Assembly: GCA_040255925.1 (NCBI GenBank)
Contig: JBDZVX010000075.1
Span: 1-12,351 of the forward strand
DNA length: 12,351 nucleotides
Origin: Nitrolancea sp040255925
GTDB lineage: Bacteria; Chloroflexota; Chloroflexia; Thermomicrobiales; Thermomicrobiaceae
Reading direction: 5' to 3'
The position numbers and the translations under genes are program-made. Under the pieces are notes generated by a model. It searched no databases. It was not told the DNA's origin and worked only from the letters and a program-made list of their open reading frames with translations. Shown here piece after piece: positions 7,641 through 12,351 of this stretch; the first letter of the stretch is position 1; every line of letters begins with the position of its first letter.

Positions 7641-7713
7641 TTGGTGGTCTGATTTCTGCGTGGACCGGCAGTCATCATACAGTACCGGTGATTTTTCGAA
7701 GGAGCGCACGAGA

Positions 7714-8250
7714 ATGATGCAACAACGATCGAAACCAATGGGGATGGCCCTCGGGAAGGCCATCCAGGATGCTCTCAACGAGCAGATTACCCGCGAGTTC
7801 TACGCGTCAAACCTGTATCTTTCCATGTCCGCGTACTGCGATAATCTGAGCCTTCAGGGCTTTGCCCACTGGCTTCGCATCCAGGCTGACGAGGAGCGAA
7901 TGCATGGGCTGAAAATCTACGACCATATCATGGAACGAAGTGGCCAGGTGCAGATCGGCACGGTAGATTCACCGCCGGTCAATTTCCCCTCAGTGCTGGG
8001 CGTCTTCCAGCAGGTTCTGGAGCACGAACAACTGGTTAGTTCGCATTTTCAACAGCTCTACCGGCAAGCACTAGATGCGCAGGATTTCACGACGCAAACG
8101 TTCCTCGAATGGTTCCTCATGGAACAGGTCGAGGAGGAGAAGACGGCCACGGAAGTGGTCGACTGGCTCACGATGATTGGTGACAAGCAGGACGCCCTGG
8201 TCCTACTGGATCGGGAAATGGCTCAGCGGCAGCCCGAGCCCACTCCCTAG
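7714..8250 (+). CDS. Non-heme bacterial ferritin
   Basis: Ferritins oxidise Fe(II) and store the mineral inside a 24-subunit cytoplasmic shell. The 178-residue product is FtnA-like. Ferroxidase residues align with E. coli FtnA at a constant offset of 11: Glu28 (in REFYAS), Glu61 and His64 (DEERMH), Glu105 (LEHEQ), and Gln138 and Glu141 (EQVEEE). The four long helices are evident: LNEQITREFYASNLYLSMSA, QGFAHWLRIQADEERMH, VFQQVLEHEQLVSSHFQQLY, and FLEWFLMEQVEEEKTATEVV. The start is the first of two adjacent ATGs, 9 nt after GGAG at 7701-7704. The short C-terminal tail QRQPEPTP is proline-rich and probably disordered. It stands alone, with a terminator-like hairpin just downstream and a structured leader upstream. 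Heme-ligand methionine context of bacterioferritin is absent. Confidence 0.95.
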   Translation: MMQQRSKPMGMALGKAIQDALNEQITREFYASNLYLSMSAYCDNLSLQGFAHWLRIQADEERMHGLKIYDHIMERSGQVQIGTVDSPPVNFPSVLGVFQQVLEHEQLVSSHFQQLYRQALDAQDFTTQTFLEWFLMEQVEEEKTATEVVDWLTMIGDKQDALVLLDREMAQRQPEPTP

Positions 8251-8279
8251 CCGGTAGGCATTTCGCTCATTAGGTAACC

Positions 8280-8303
8280 GGGAGCAATCGCTGGGTTGCT
8301 CCC
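8280..8303 (+). terminator. Possible ferritin terminator hairpin
   Basis: GGGAGCAA (8280-8287) pairs perfectly with TTGCTCCC (8296-8303) around an 8-nt loop, 29 nt after the ferritin stop. The following bases (ATCCTTCCTCCTCC) are pyrimidine-rich but not a clean T-run, so termination efficiency is doubtful. Confidence 0.4.
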
Positions 8304-8428
8304 ATCCTTCCTCCTCCATAACCAGCCAATGCCGGCTGCATCATCGTGCAATCGCGACAACGGCGCACCGGACAGGAACCCCATGCATTGGATTCCCGGA
8401 CGATCCCCCGAGAACACCAGGCCAGTGA

Positions 8429-8656
8429 CTATACGTAGCAGCCTTGTCCCATCCAACCCACCTGAACGGGCTTCCCCTCCTCGACGATCACTGGCACGGT
8501 ACGATTCCCATTGGTGATTTGAAGCATGCGCGTGTAGGCACCGGCGTTCTGCTCGACGTCGTATTCGACGAACTCCACCCCCCGCCACTCAAGATCCTCA
8601 CGGGCGGCCGCACAATACGGGCAACCGGATGCCGTATAGAGTTCCACGGTCATCAT
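8429..8656 (-). CDS. Glutaredoxin-like protein of the Uxx-star type (Cys form)
   Basis: This 75-residue thioredoxin-fold protein begins TVELYTASGCPYCAAARE with a CPYC redox motif at Cys12/Cys15. It has the glutaredoxin cis-proline motif TVPVIV near residues 53-58, and a glycine-rich end. It terminates Gly-Cys-Tyr-Val-stop, so Cys73 is followed by exactly two residues. This C-x-x-stop ending is the mark of the Uxx-star glutaredoxin-like family, some members of which carry selenocysteine there. Here the codon is TGC, so it is the cysteine form. The likely role is a thiol-disulfide reductase; partner unknown. Two adjacent ATGs (8656 and 8653) follow GGAG at 8661-8664; the second has the better 7-nt spacing. 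Nearby ferritin suggests a stress or iron context only loosely. Confidence 0.85.
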   Translation of the reverse strand: MMTVELYTASGCPYCAAAREDLEWRGVEFVEYDVEQNAGAYTRMLQITNGNRTVPVIVEEGKPVQVGWMGQGCYV

Positions 8657-8738
8657 CAAGCTCCGATATCCTCCGCTTGGTCGCGGGTTCCGGCCAGAGA
8701 AGCCGGGCGTGAACGATGGTCCGATCGCGTCATCGCAC

Positions 8739-8769
8739 GGGATTGCGATCCGGCGCGGATCGCAATCCC
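8739..8769. repeat. Perfect inverted repeat (14-bp stem)
   Basis: GGGATTGCGATCC (8739-8751) is perfectly complementary to GGATCGCAATCCC (8757-8769), and the inner G8752-C8756 pair gives 14 pairs with a 3-nt loop. It lies 83 nt upstream of the glutaredoxin-like gene start. No T-run follows on either strand. It could be an operator for a dimeric regulator or a structured RNA element; the sequence does not decide. Confidence 0.6.
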
Positions 8770-8907
8770 AGGTCGCTTACCACTTCCAGGAAAATTCCAG
8801 TCATTCATTCGCTCGTAAGCAGTCCATCTCGCCCGCCGGAACCCACCCGCGATGCAAATACCGCCATCCGCTCCGAATCCGGTCGACGCCGTTCGCGCGG
8901 CCGGTAG

Positions 8908-9044
8908 CGAACGCTGTGGGCGAATCAGGATCGCGATGCGGCGCGTTTCAATACCCCGTAGCCCGGCCACCCCAATGCCTATGGGGCTATTCCTGTCGAT
9001 CCTAAAGATATTTCCAGACCTATTAGCTCGCTCAAGGCATACAT
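8908..9044 (-). pseudogene. Probable frameshifted PRC-barrel remnant
   Basis: An ATG (complement of 9042-9044) with a strong GGGAGG about 8 nt upstream opens a 21-codon frame reading MYALSELIGLEI, which closely resembles the beginning of PRC-barrel proteins (typically 'SELIGLPV'). It stops at 8979-8981. Just there the neighbouring minus-strand frame (8982 to 8908) reads GIETRRIAILIRPQ, resembling the next PRC-barrel strand ('PeTrRVvaLvVrP'). Joining the two by one frameshift gives a plausible short PRC-barrel N-terminal domain. Nothing convincing follows. It could also be a genuine 21-residue peptide. The match is to remembered consensus, so confidence is limited. Confidence 0.35.
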
Positions 9045-9103
9045 TCTGCGACCTCCCTTCCATTGTACGGGTCATTTGAGAAATCGCGAAGGGAGCACGC
9101 TCA

Positions 9104-9322
9104 ATGACCGATCAGGAATTGCGCACTGAGGAATTGGTTGTTCTCCCGCAGCGACTGGAAACCACACGCTGGGGTGGTTGTGATTGGGGTTGCGGCTACT
9201 ACGGAGGTGGATATTACGGCGGCTACTGGGACGGTTTCTACGGTCACGGTGGCCACTACTACGACGGTGGTTACCTGCATGACGTGATCATCGACGACAG
9301 GGTAATCACCCAGGTCTTCTAA
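9104..9322 (+). CDS. Small Gly/Tyr-rich peptide, 72 residues
   Basis: I do not recognise the family. The gene is credible: AAGGGAG at 9089-9095 sits 8 nt before the ATG, and a good terminator follows 29 nt after the stop. The product has three parts. Residues 1-22 are an acidic leader-like segment with VVLPQRLETTR. Residues 23-57 are almost wholly Gly, Tyr, Trp, His and Asp (WGGCDWGCGYYGGGYYGGYW first), with Cys26 and Cys30. Residues 58-72 are a short hydrophobic-acidic tail, DVIIDDRVITQVF. There is no signal peptide or membrane helix. The LP-x-R-x-E-T element recalls motifs in small actinobacterial peptides, some suspected to be modified, but no modification enzyme is adjacent. Alternatives are a metal-binding or structural Gly-rich protein. 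Confidence 0.72.
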   Translation: MTDQELRTEELVVLPQRLETTRWGGCDWGCGYYGGGYYGGYWDGFYGHGGHYYDGGYLHDVIIDDRVITQVF

Positions 9323-9351
9323 TAACCCGTCGGATTACTCCTCCCATAGCC

Positions 9352-9383
9352 AAACACCCGCCGGGAATCCGAGCGGGTGTTTT
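9352..9383 (+). terminator. Intrinsic terminator after the Gly/Tyr-rich peptide gene
   Basis: AAACACCCGC (9352-9361) pairs perfectly with GCGGGTGTTT (9373-9382) around an 11-nt loop, and the run TTTT ends at 9383. The A-rich left side would also let it act on the minus strand. It is 29 nt after the stop of the peptide gene. Confidence 0.8.
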
Positions 9384-9396
9384 CATCCCTGGCGCT

Positions 9397-9411
9397 AGGA
9401 CCATTGGTCCT
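9397..9411. repeat. Short palindrome, 7-bp arms
   Basis: AGGACCATTGGTCCT is a perfect palindrome around one central base, just past the terminator. It could be a protein binding site; no neighbouring promoter is clear. Confidence 0.4.
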
Positions 9412-9458
9412 GGACACATTGGCCAAGCGCAGCGGCGACTGAAGGAATCCGCGAGCGT

Positions 9459-9472
9459 CGCACCATGGTGCG
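9459..9472. repeat. Perfect 14-bp palindrome
   Basis: CGCACCATGGTGCG is fully self-complementary with no spacer, 48 bp right of the previous palindrome. It lies in the 212-bp gap between the Gly/Tyr-rich gene and the 3' end of the small membrane protein. Function unknown. Confidence 0.45.
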
Positions 9473-9534
9473 CAGGAATCAAGGTCATAGCACCGGGCTA
9501 GTCATTCGAACGAACTCACCACCCGGCCGACAGG

Positions 9535-9723
9535 CTACCAGAGCCCACCGTCAGCCAGAAGCACGTAGAGGATTGGCCCAACTCCCCAGAACAGGCAGAT
9601 GACCGCCCAGATGAGTTTCTTAGTCCCATCAAGATCGTCGCGACCCGCAAGGTTGATCCAGGCCAGGATCACGGCGAGAGGATGCACGAGGAGCGAGATG
9701 ACGATCTCAATCAGCAACTTCAC
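9535..9723 (-). CDS. Small two-helix membrane protein (PLDc_N-like)
   Basis: The 62-residue product has two membrane helices: about residues 3-22 (LLIEIVISLLVHPLAVILAW) and about 38-56 (LIWAVICLFWGVGPILYVLL). A polar turn, NLAGRDDLDGTKK, joins them. The second helix, with W-x-x-x-x-x-x-W-G-x-G-P-I-L-Y, resembles the phospholipase D nuclease N-terminal (PLDc_N) membrane domain found in many small bacterial proteins of unknown function. I chose GTG (complement of 9721-9723) because GGAAGGAG lies 6 nt upstream. An earlier GTG at 9780 would add 19 polar residues and lacks a good Shine-Dalgarno. It is a single gene on this strand; its function is not known. Confidence 0.75.
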   Translation of the reverse strand: MKLLIEIVISLLVHPLAVILAWINLAGRDDLDGTKKLIWAVICLFWGVGPILYVLLADGGLW

Positions 9724-9994
9724 AGCGAACTCCTTCCCAACCTTTGACGGGATATCAGGATCGCCCAATTTTATCCTCACGCTGGGTTACGAATAACACA
9801 GACGTAACCAGCCAAGGTGAACTGTACAAAGCGCGGGAAGCGCGCGCTGACCCGGGTGGAGCCCTACCGCTTCTTCCCTTCCGGATAGCTTAGACACTTA
9901 AGATTACGACCGGCTGACGTTTCGAGGTTGCGTGCGAGGCGTGGACTCCGATGACTGGGTCGTGTGCCGTCACGGGAACGGCGAAGAGGAGCGG

Positions 9995-10030
9995 GGCTGC
10001 TGGCGTTAGCTCAGCTCAACGCCAGCAGCC
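9995..10030 (-). terminator. 13-bp hairpin spanning the stop codon of the 88-residue gene
   Basis: Bases 9995-10007 (GGCTGCTGGCGTT) pair perfectly with 10018-10030 (AACGCCAGCAGCC) around a 10-nt loop. The TAA stop of the minus-strand gene (10006-10008) sits inside the stem and loop edge. No T-run follows on the minus strand (CCGCTCCTCTTCGCC), so it may be an RNA-stabilising 3' hairpin or a Rho-type end rather than a classical terminator. Confidence 0.45.
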
Positions 10031-10272
10031 TTGAGGGTGGACTCCAGGACGGCGATGCCCCGCTCCAGCCCCCGCTCGTAGCCCCGGTGGTAGGCGGCCA
10101 TCTCCCGATCCTCGACCTCTATCCACTCTTCTCGCTTGGTCCGCTCATAGGCATGCCAGCCCCGTAGGGAAGCGAGCGCCTGTCGCATGGCCCGCGCCGC
10201 ACCCTGGTCTTCCATCGCGCGATCGCTCCGCTCGCTTACTTCGTGTTCCCTGATCATGATCCCTGTATCCAT
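10006..10272 (-). CDS. Small charged hypothetical protein, 88 residues
   Basis: I do not recognise the family. Start ATG (complement of 10270-10272) lies 7 nt after AAGGAG, a good ribosome site; a TTG two codons earlier is less likely. The product is soluble, very rich in Glu and Arg, and predicted mostly helical. It includes RAMRQALASLRGWHAYERTK and a C-terminal stretch HRGYERGLERGIAVLESTLK with a repeated Y/L-ERG step, which could form an amphipathic helix or coiled coil. There are no cysteines and one central Trp pair (W41, W52). It lies 63 nt downstream of the 73-residue gene on the same strand, so the two are probably co-transcribed. Confidence 0.68.
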   Translation of the reverse strand: MDTGIMIREHEVSERSDRAMEDQGAARAMRQALASLRGWHAYERTKREEWIEVEDREMAAYHRGYERGLERGIAVLESTLKAAGVELS

Positions 10273-10335
10273 CGACAATCTCCTTATCCGTGCTTCTCAA
10301 CCAATGATCGATGACTGCTGGCCTCTGCCCTAGAG

Positions 10336-10557
10336 TTAGGCGACCAGGTCAGCCGGTGGCGTTGGATCACGTTGCACCACCAGGACAACCCCCGCCAGTA
10401 GGGCATCCTGAGCCGTCGCAAAGCTGCCGGTGACCAGTCCCAACTGCCGAACCGAGAACTGCCAGGACTGGCCATCCCAACGCCGGTCGGCACTGACGGT
10501 GTAGACCCGGCCGCGATAGCTGAACTCGATCATTTCGTTCGCTCGTTTCTCCGTCAT
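10336..10557 (-). CDS. Small hypothetical protein, 73 residues
   Basis: I do not recognise the family. Start ATG (complement of 10555-10557) lies 7 nt after AAGGAG. After a charged head the sequence alternates in a beta-strand manner: MIEFSYRGRVYTVSADRRWD, then GQSWQFSVRQLG. A helix-like SFATAQDALLAGVVLVVQRD and a proline-rich end follow. The pattern of a small beta sheet with one helix is reminiscent of compact domains that bind nucleic acid or protein, but no named motif is present. It precedes the 88-residue gene on the same strand. Its upstream region contains direct-repeat copy A. Confidence 0.66.
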   Translation of the reverse strand: MTEKRANEMIEFSYRGRVYTVSADRRWDGQSWQFSVRQLGLVTGSFATAQDALLAGVVLVVQRDPTPPADLVA

Positions 10558-10596
10558 GTTCGGGCTCCTTCCCGGTTGTCTCGTCTGCTCGGATCA

Positions 10597-10662
10597 GATC
10601 GGTTTCTAGCCTCACCCTACCTTTGGCTCAGGCCATGCGCTGTTTCCCCGGTTACCCCGGCA
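10597..10662. repeat. Imperfect direct repeat, copy A
   Basis: Bases 10597-10624 match 12097-12124 at 24 of 28 positions without gaps. After a 5-nt length difference, TTTCCCCGG-TAC-CCGGCA continues the match. The core is CTCAC-CTACCTTT then TTTCCCCGG. It lies between the divergent starts of the 73-residue gene and the SDR gene, 57 nt before the latter. It may be a shared regulatory element or an interspersed repeat. Confidence 0.6.
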
Positions 10663-10719
10663 TGGTGAATCGCTTCACACTGGTTCGGACAAGCAAGTTG
10701 CAATTGGACAGTAGGCATC

Positions 10720-11730
10720 ATGACGACACTTGTAACCGGAGCAACCGGGTTTGTTGGCGAAGCCACTACTATGGCGCTCCTCGCGCGCGGAGATCAGGTT
10801 CGCGCTCTTGTTCGCGACATAAATCGAGCTGAGAAATTGCGCCAGTGCGGCGCCGAGTTGGCGGTTGGGTGTATGGAGGATATCCAGGCATTGCGACGCG
10901 CGGTCTACGGTGTCGATCACGTCTATCACTGTGCCGCAATGGTGGGTGACTGGTTACGCCGCGAGGAGATTCAGCGCGTAAACGTGGATGGTACGCGAAA
11001 CCTCCTGTCCGCGTGTTCGCAAGCCAGTATCGATCGCTTGATCTATTTGAGTTCGCTTGCAGTCCTCGGCGCCATTCACCACTACGACACCGACGAGACG
11101 GCTCCCTACTGTTACACGGGCGACGCCTACAGCGATGCGAAGATCGATAGCGAGCGCTTGGTGCGAGACGCCCACGAGCGTGGAGACGTGGAGACGGTTA
11201 TACTGCGCCCTGGCTTCATCTACGGTCCCGGGGACCGTAGATTCCTGCCTTCACTGGTTGACAGCATCGCAAAGGGCGGATTCGCGTACGTCGGCGATGG
11301 CAATAAGATCCTGAACATCATTTATATTAAGGATGTCGTCCAGGCTGCATTGCTTGCGGATACCTCGCGGGAGGCGAGTGGAAAAGTTTACAACCTCACG
11401 GACGGTACGAAGACCACCCTGCGTGAGTTTGTCAGTGCGATCGCCGAATACGTCGGCGTACCGGCACCGTCACGCTCTATCCCTATTCCGGTCGCGCAGG
11501 GAGCCTGTTACACACTCGAGTTCCTTGCCCGCTTAACCAGGGCAAAGGCGCCTCCGGTCCTCAATCGCGGCCGCATGAAGTTTTTATATTACAACCAGCA
11601 CTACTCGATTGAGGCGGCGCGGCGGGATTTGGGATTCACTCCGAAATTTACGTATCGTGAGGGGCTACCCCTGGCGCTCGCATGGCTCCGGGAAAGCGGT
11701 CAACTCTCACAGGTTCCTAGCGCGTCCTGA
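10720..11730 (+). CDS. Extended SDR, NAD-dependent epimerase/dehydratase-like
   Basis: This 336-residue enzyme is an extended short-chain dehydrogenase/reductase using NAD(P). The Rossmann start is LVTGATGFVG with the G-x-x-G-x-x-G pattern at Gly7, Gly10 and Gly13. The catalytic set is seen as LSSLAVLG (Ser111/Ser112) and YSDAK (Tyr137, Lys141), and the LRPGFIYGPGD segment follows near residue 165. A conserved IIYIKDVVQAALLA strand-helix and the C-terminal GFTPKFTYREGLPLALAWLRES complete the fold. It is closer to 3-beta-hydroxysteroid dehydrogenase, dihydroflavonol-reductase or nucleoside-sugar types than to GalE, but the substrate cannot be told. The Shine-Dalgarno is poor (GTAGG, 4 nt away). 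Third codon positions are less GC-rich than in the hyp genes, which could mean transfer. It stands alone, flanked by the two direct-repeat copies. Confidence 0.9.
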   Translation: MTTLVTGATGFVGEATTMALLARGDQVRALVRDINRAEKLRQCGAELAVGCMEDIQALRRAVYGVDHVYHCAAMVGDWLRREEIQRVNVDGTRNLLSACSQASIDRLIYLSSLAVLGAIHHYDTDETAPYCYTGDAYSDAKIDSERLVRDAHERGDVETVILRPGFIYGPGDRRFLPSLVDSIAKGGFAYVGDGNKILNIIYIKDVVQAALLADTSREASGKVYNLTDGTKTTLREFVSAIAEYVGVPAPSRSIPIPVAQGACYTLEFLARLTRAKAPPVLNRGRMKFLYYNQHYSIEAARRDLGFTPKFTYREGLPLALAWLRESGQLSQVPSAS

Positions 11731-12351
11731 TCGAATATCATCCGCAGATCGCGCGGTAAGCTCAGACGCAAACGTTGACAGCGAAGGGGCGAAACTCAGG
11801 ACAAGCGTCGCACATCACCTATCGCGGCCATGTTGGACCGTTTGCCGGGGTCGCCCCATGGTTAGCGCTTCACGTGGCACTAACTTTAACTATCAACTGA
11901 GCGCGGGAGGATACCGTGCTGAGCAATCGGAGCGTCCAAATTTACCAGGCGAGTCGGGCCGCGTAAGGGGTGCTACGGATTCATGCTCAACCGGCGGCTG
12001 CCGACGTGTCCCGGCGTGCTTACCCCCTCTGACCTTTTTGCGTCTCAACCATCTTCCGGGACTTTCTTGACCGTTCACCGTACGTTTTCCGGGCGCGATC
12101 GTTTTCTCACCTCACACTACCTTTAGCGCACGCACTCTTTCCCCGGCTACGCCGGCACAGGCCGAGCGCCGCCGGCAGCGCCTGCCCGGCTTCGACCAAA
12201 CCACTCCTCAACTGTCACGCGGTTCACAGTTCGGCTGCGACCGGGTTCACTGCCCGCTGCTTCGGCATCTGCTGTACTAGGAGCATGTCCGGATGTAGTG
12301 TGATGATCGCGATCGCAGTTGAGTAAGCAGTCGAGAGATAGAGAGACAGAA
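11731..12351. other. Region without a recognisable gene (about 620 bp)
   Basis: From the SDR stop to the window end I find no frame with a credible start, Shine-Dalgarno and protein-like composition. A plus-strand frame running to 12070 begins inside the SDR gene in another phase and reads as low-quality Ser/Arg-rich sequence. The region holds repeat copy B (12097-12157). No convincing terminator follows the SDR gene. Confidence 0.6.
12097..12157. repeat. Imperfect direct repeat, copy B
   Basis: Partner of the copy at 10597-10662, offset by exactly 1500 bp at its left edge. In this copy the right part forms a small perfect hairpin, CCGGC-TAC-GCCGG; copy A has CCGGT-TAC-CCCGG, which keeps only part of the stem. 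A weaker shared stretch, TTCACA followed by GTTCGG, lies to the right of both copies (about 10673 and 12221). Confidence 0.6.

Larger units (their letters stand above)
8657..9103. other. Region without an intact gene (about 450 bp)
   Basis: This stretch lies between the start of the glutaredoxin-like gene and the start of the Gly/Tyr-rich peptide gene, which point away from each other. It contains a perfect hairpin (8739-8769), a smaller inverted repeat (CGTTCGC 8890-8896 with GCGAACG 8907-8913), and a probable PRC-barrel remnant on the minus strand (8908-9044). A long minus-strand frame covers most of it, but that frame has no Shine-Dalgarno-supported start and an unnatural composition; I do not call it a gene. 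Confidence 0.55.

Noticed and set aside
8429..8431. Possible selenocysteine readthrough in the Uxx-star protein
   Set aside because: The C-terminal residue is encoded by TGC and the stop is TAG, so no UGA recoding is needed.
8247..8588. 113-codon minus-strand frame overlapping the glutaredoxin-like gene
   Set aside because: It overlaps the glutaredoxin gene in another phase, and the glutaredoxin has clear motifs.
8656..9075. 139-codon minus-strand open frame
   Set aside because: Its start has no Shine-Dalgarno at a useful distance, it crosses a perfect hairpin, and it resembles no protein except one short PRC-barrel-like stretch reported as a remnant.
11609..12070. 153-codon plus-strand open frame at the end of the SDR gene
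   Set aside because: It begins inside the SDR gene in another phase and has a random Ser/Arg-rich composition without a ribosome site.
1..12351. CRISPR array, tRNA or rRNA genes
   Set aside because: I saw no regularly spaced repeats and no cloverleaf or rRNA-like sequence in the window.

Overview
The window looks like a GC-rich bacterial chromosome. The maturation operon resembles those of Chloroflexota (class Thermomicrobia) or Actinobacteriota: a two-gene HypC set, GTG and TTG start candidates, and an SIS-domain gene attached to the hyp genes. The taxonomic guess is inference from gene style only. There are no rRNA or tRNA genes to anchor it.

Positions 2-4731 form one tightly packed plus-strand operon for [NiFe]-hydrogenase maturation: the C-terminal part of hypF (cut by the window edge), hypC, a second HypC-like gene, hypD, hypE, and a 400-residue protein with two SIS (phosphoheptose-isomerase-like) domains. 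Spacings are 7 nt, 2 nt, a 17-nt overlap, a 4-nt ATGA overlap and 8 nt, so co-transcription is likely. HypF and HypE make the thiocyanate from carbamoyl phosphate. HypC and HypD carry the Fe(CN)2CO unit that goes into the hydrogenase large subunit. No hydrogenase structural gene, hypA or hypB lies in the window; they may be upstream. The SIS protein is the odd member. Its first domain keeps the four GmhA-type metal ligands but has lost the sugar-phosphate loops, while its second keeps the loops but has lost two ligands.

Positions 4890-6026 hold a convergent AI-2E-family membrane transporter. Positions 6027-6836 have no intact gene but hold a strong hairpin and what I read as a decayed IS5-type transposase. 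Next comes an unrecognised 205-residue gene on the minus strand (6837-7454). A ferritin gene follows on the plus strand (7714-8250), preceded by a terminator-like leader hairpin. A 75-residue glutaredoxin-like protein of the Uxx-star type, here with Cys, lies at 8429-8656 on the minus strand.

Positions 8657-10557 are a patchwork of small genes and perfect inverted repeats: a probable frameshifted PRC-barrel remnant, a Gly/Tyr-rich 72-residue peptide with its own terminator, a 62-residue two-helix membrane protein, and two small unrecognised minus-strand genes. The last part holds an extended SDR (NAD-dependent epimerase/dehydratase-like) gene at 10720-11730. It is bracketed by two imperfect direct repeats of about 60 bp placed 1500 bp apart, and is followed by about 620 bp without a recognisable gene.
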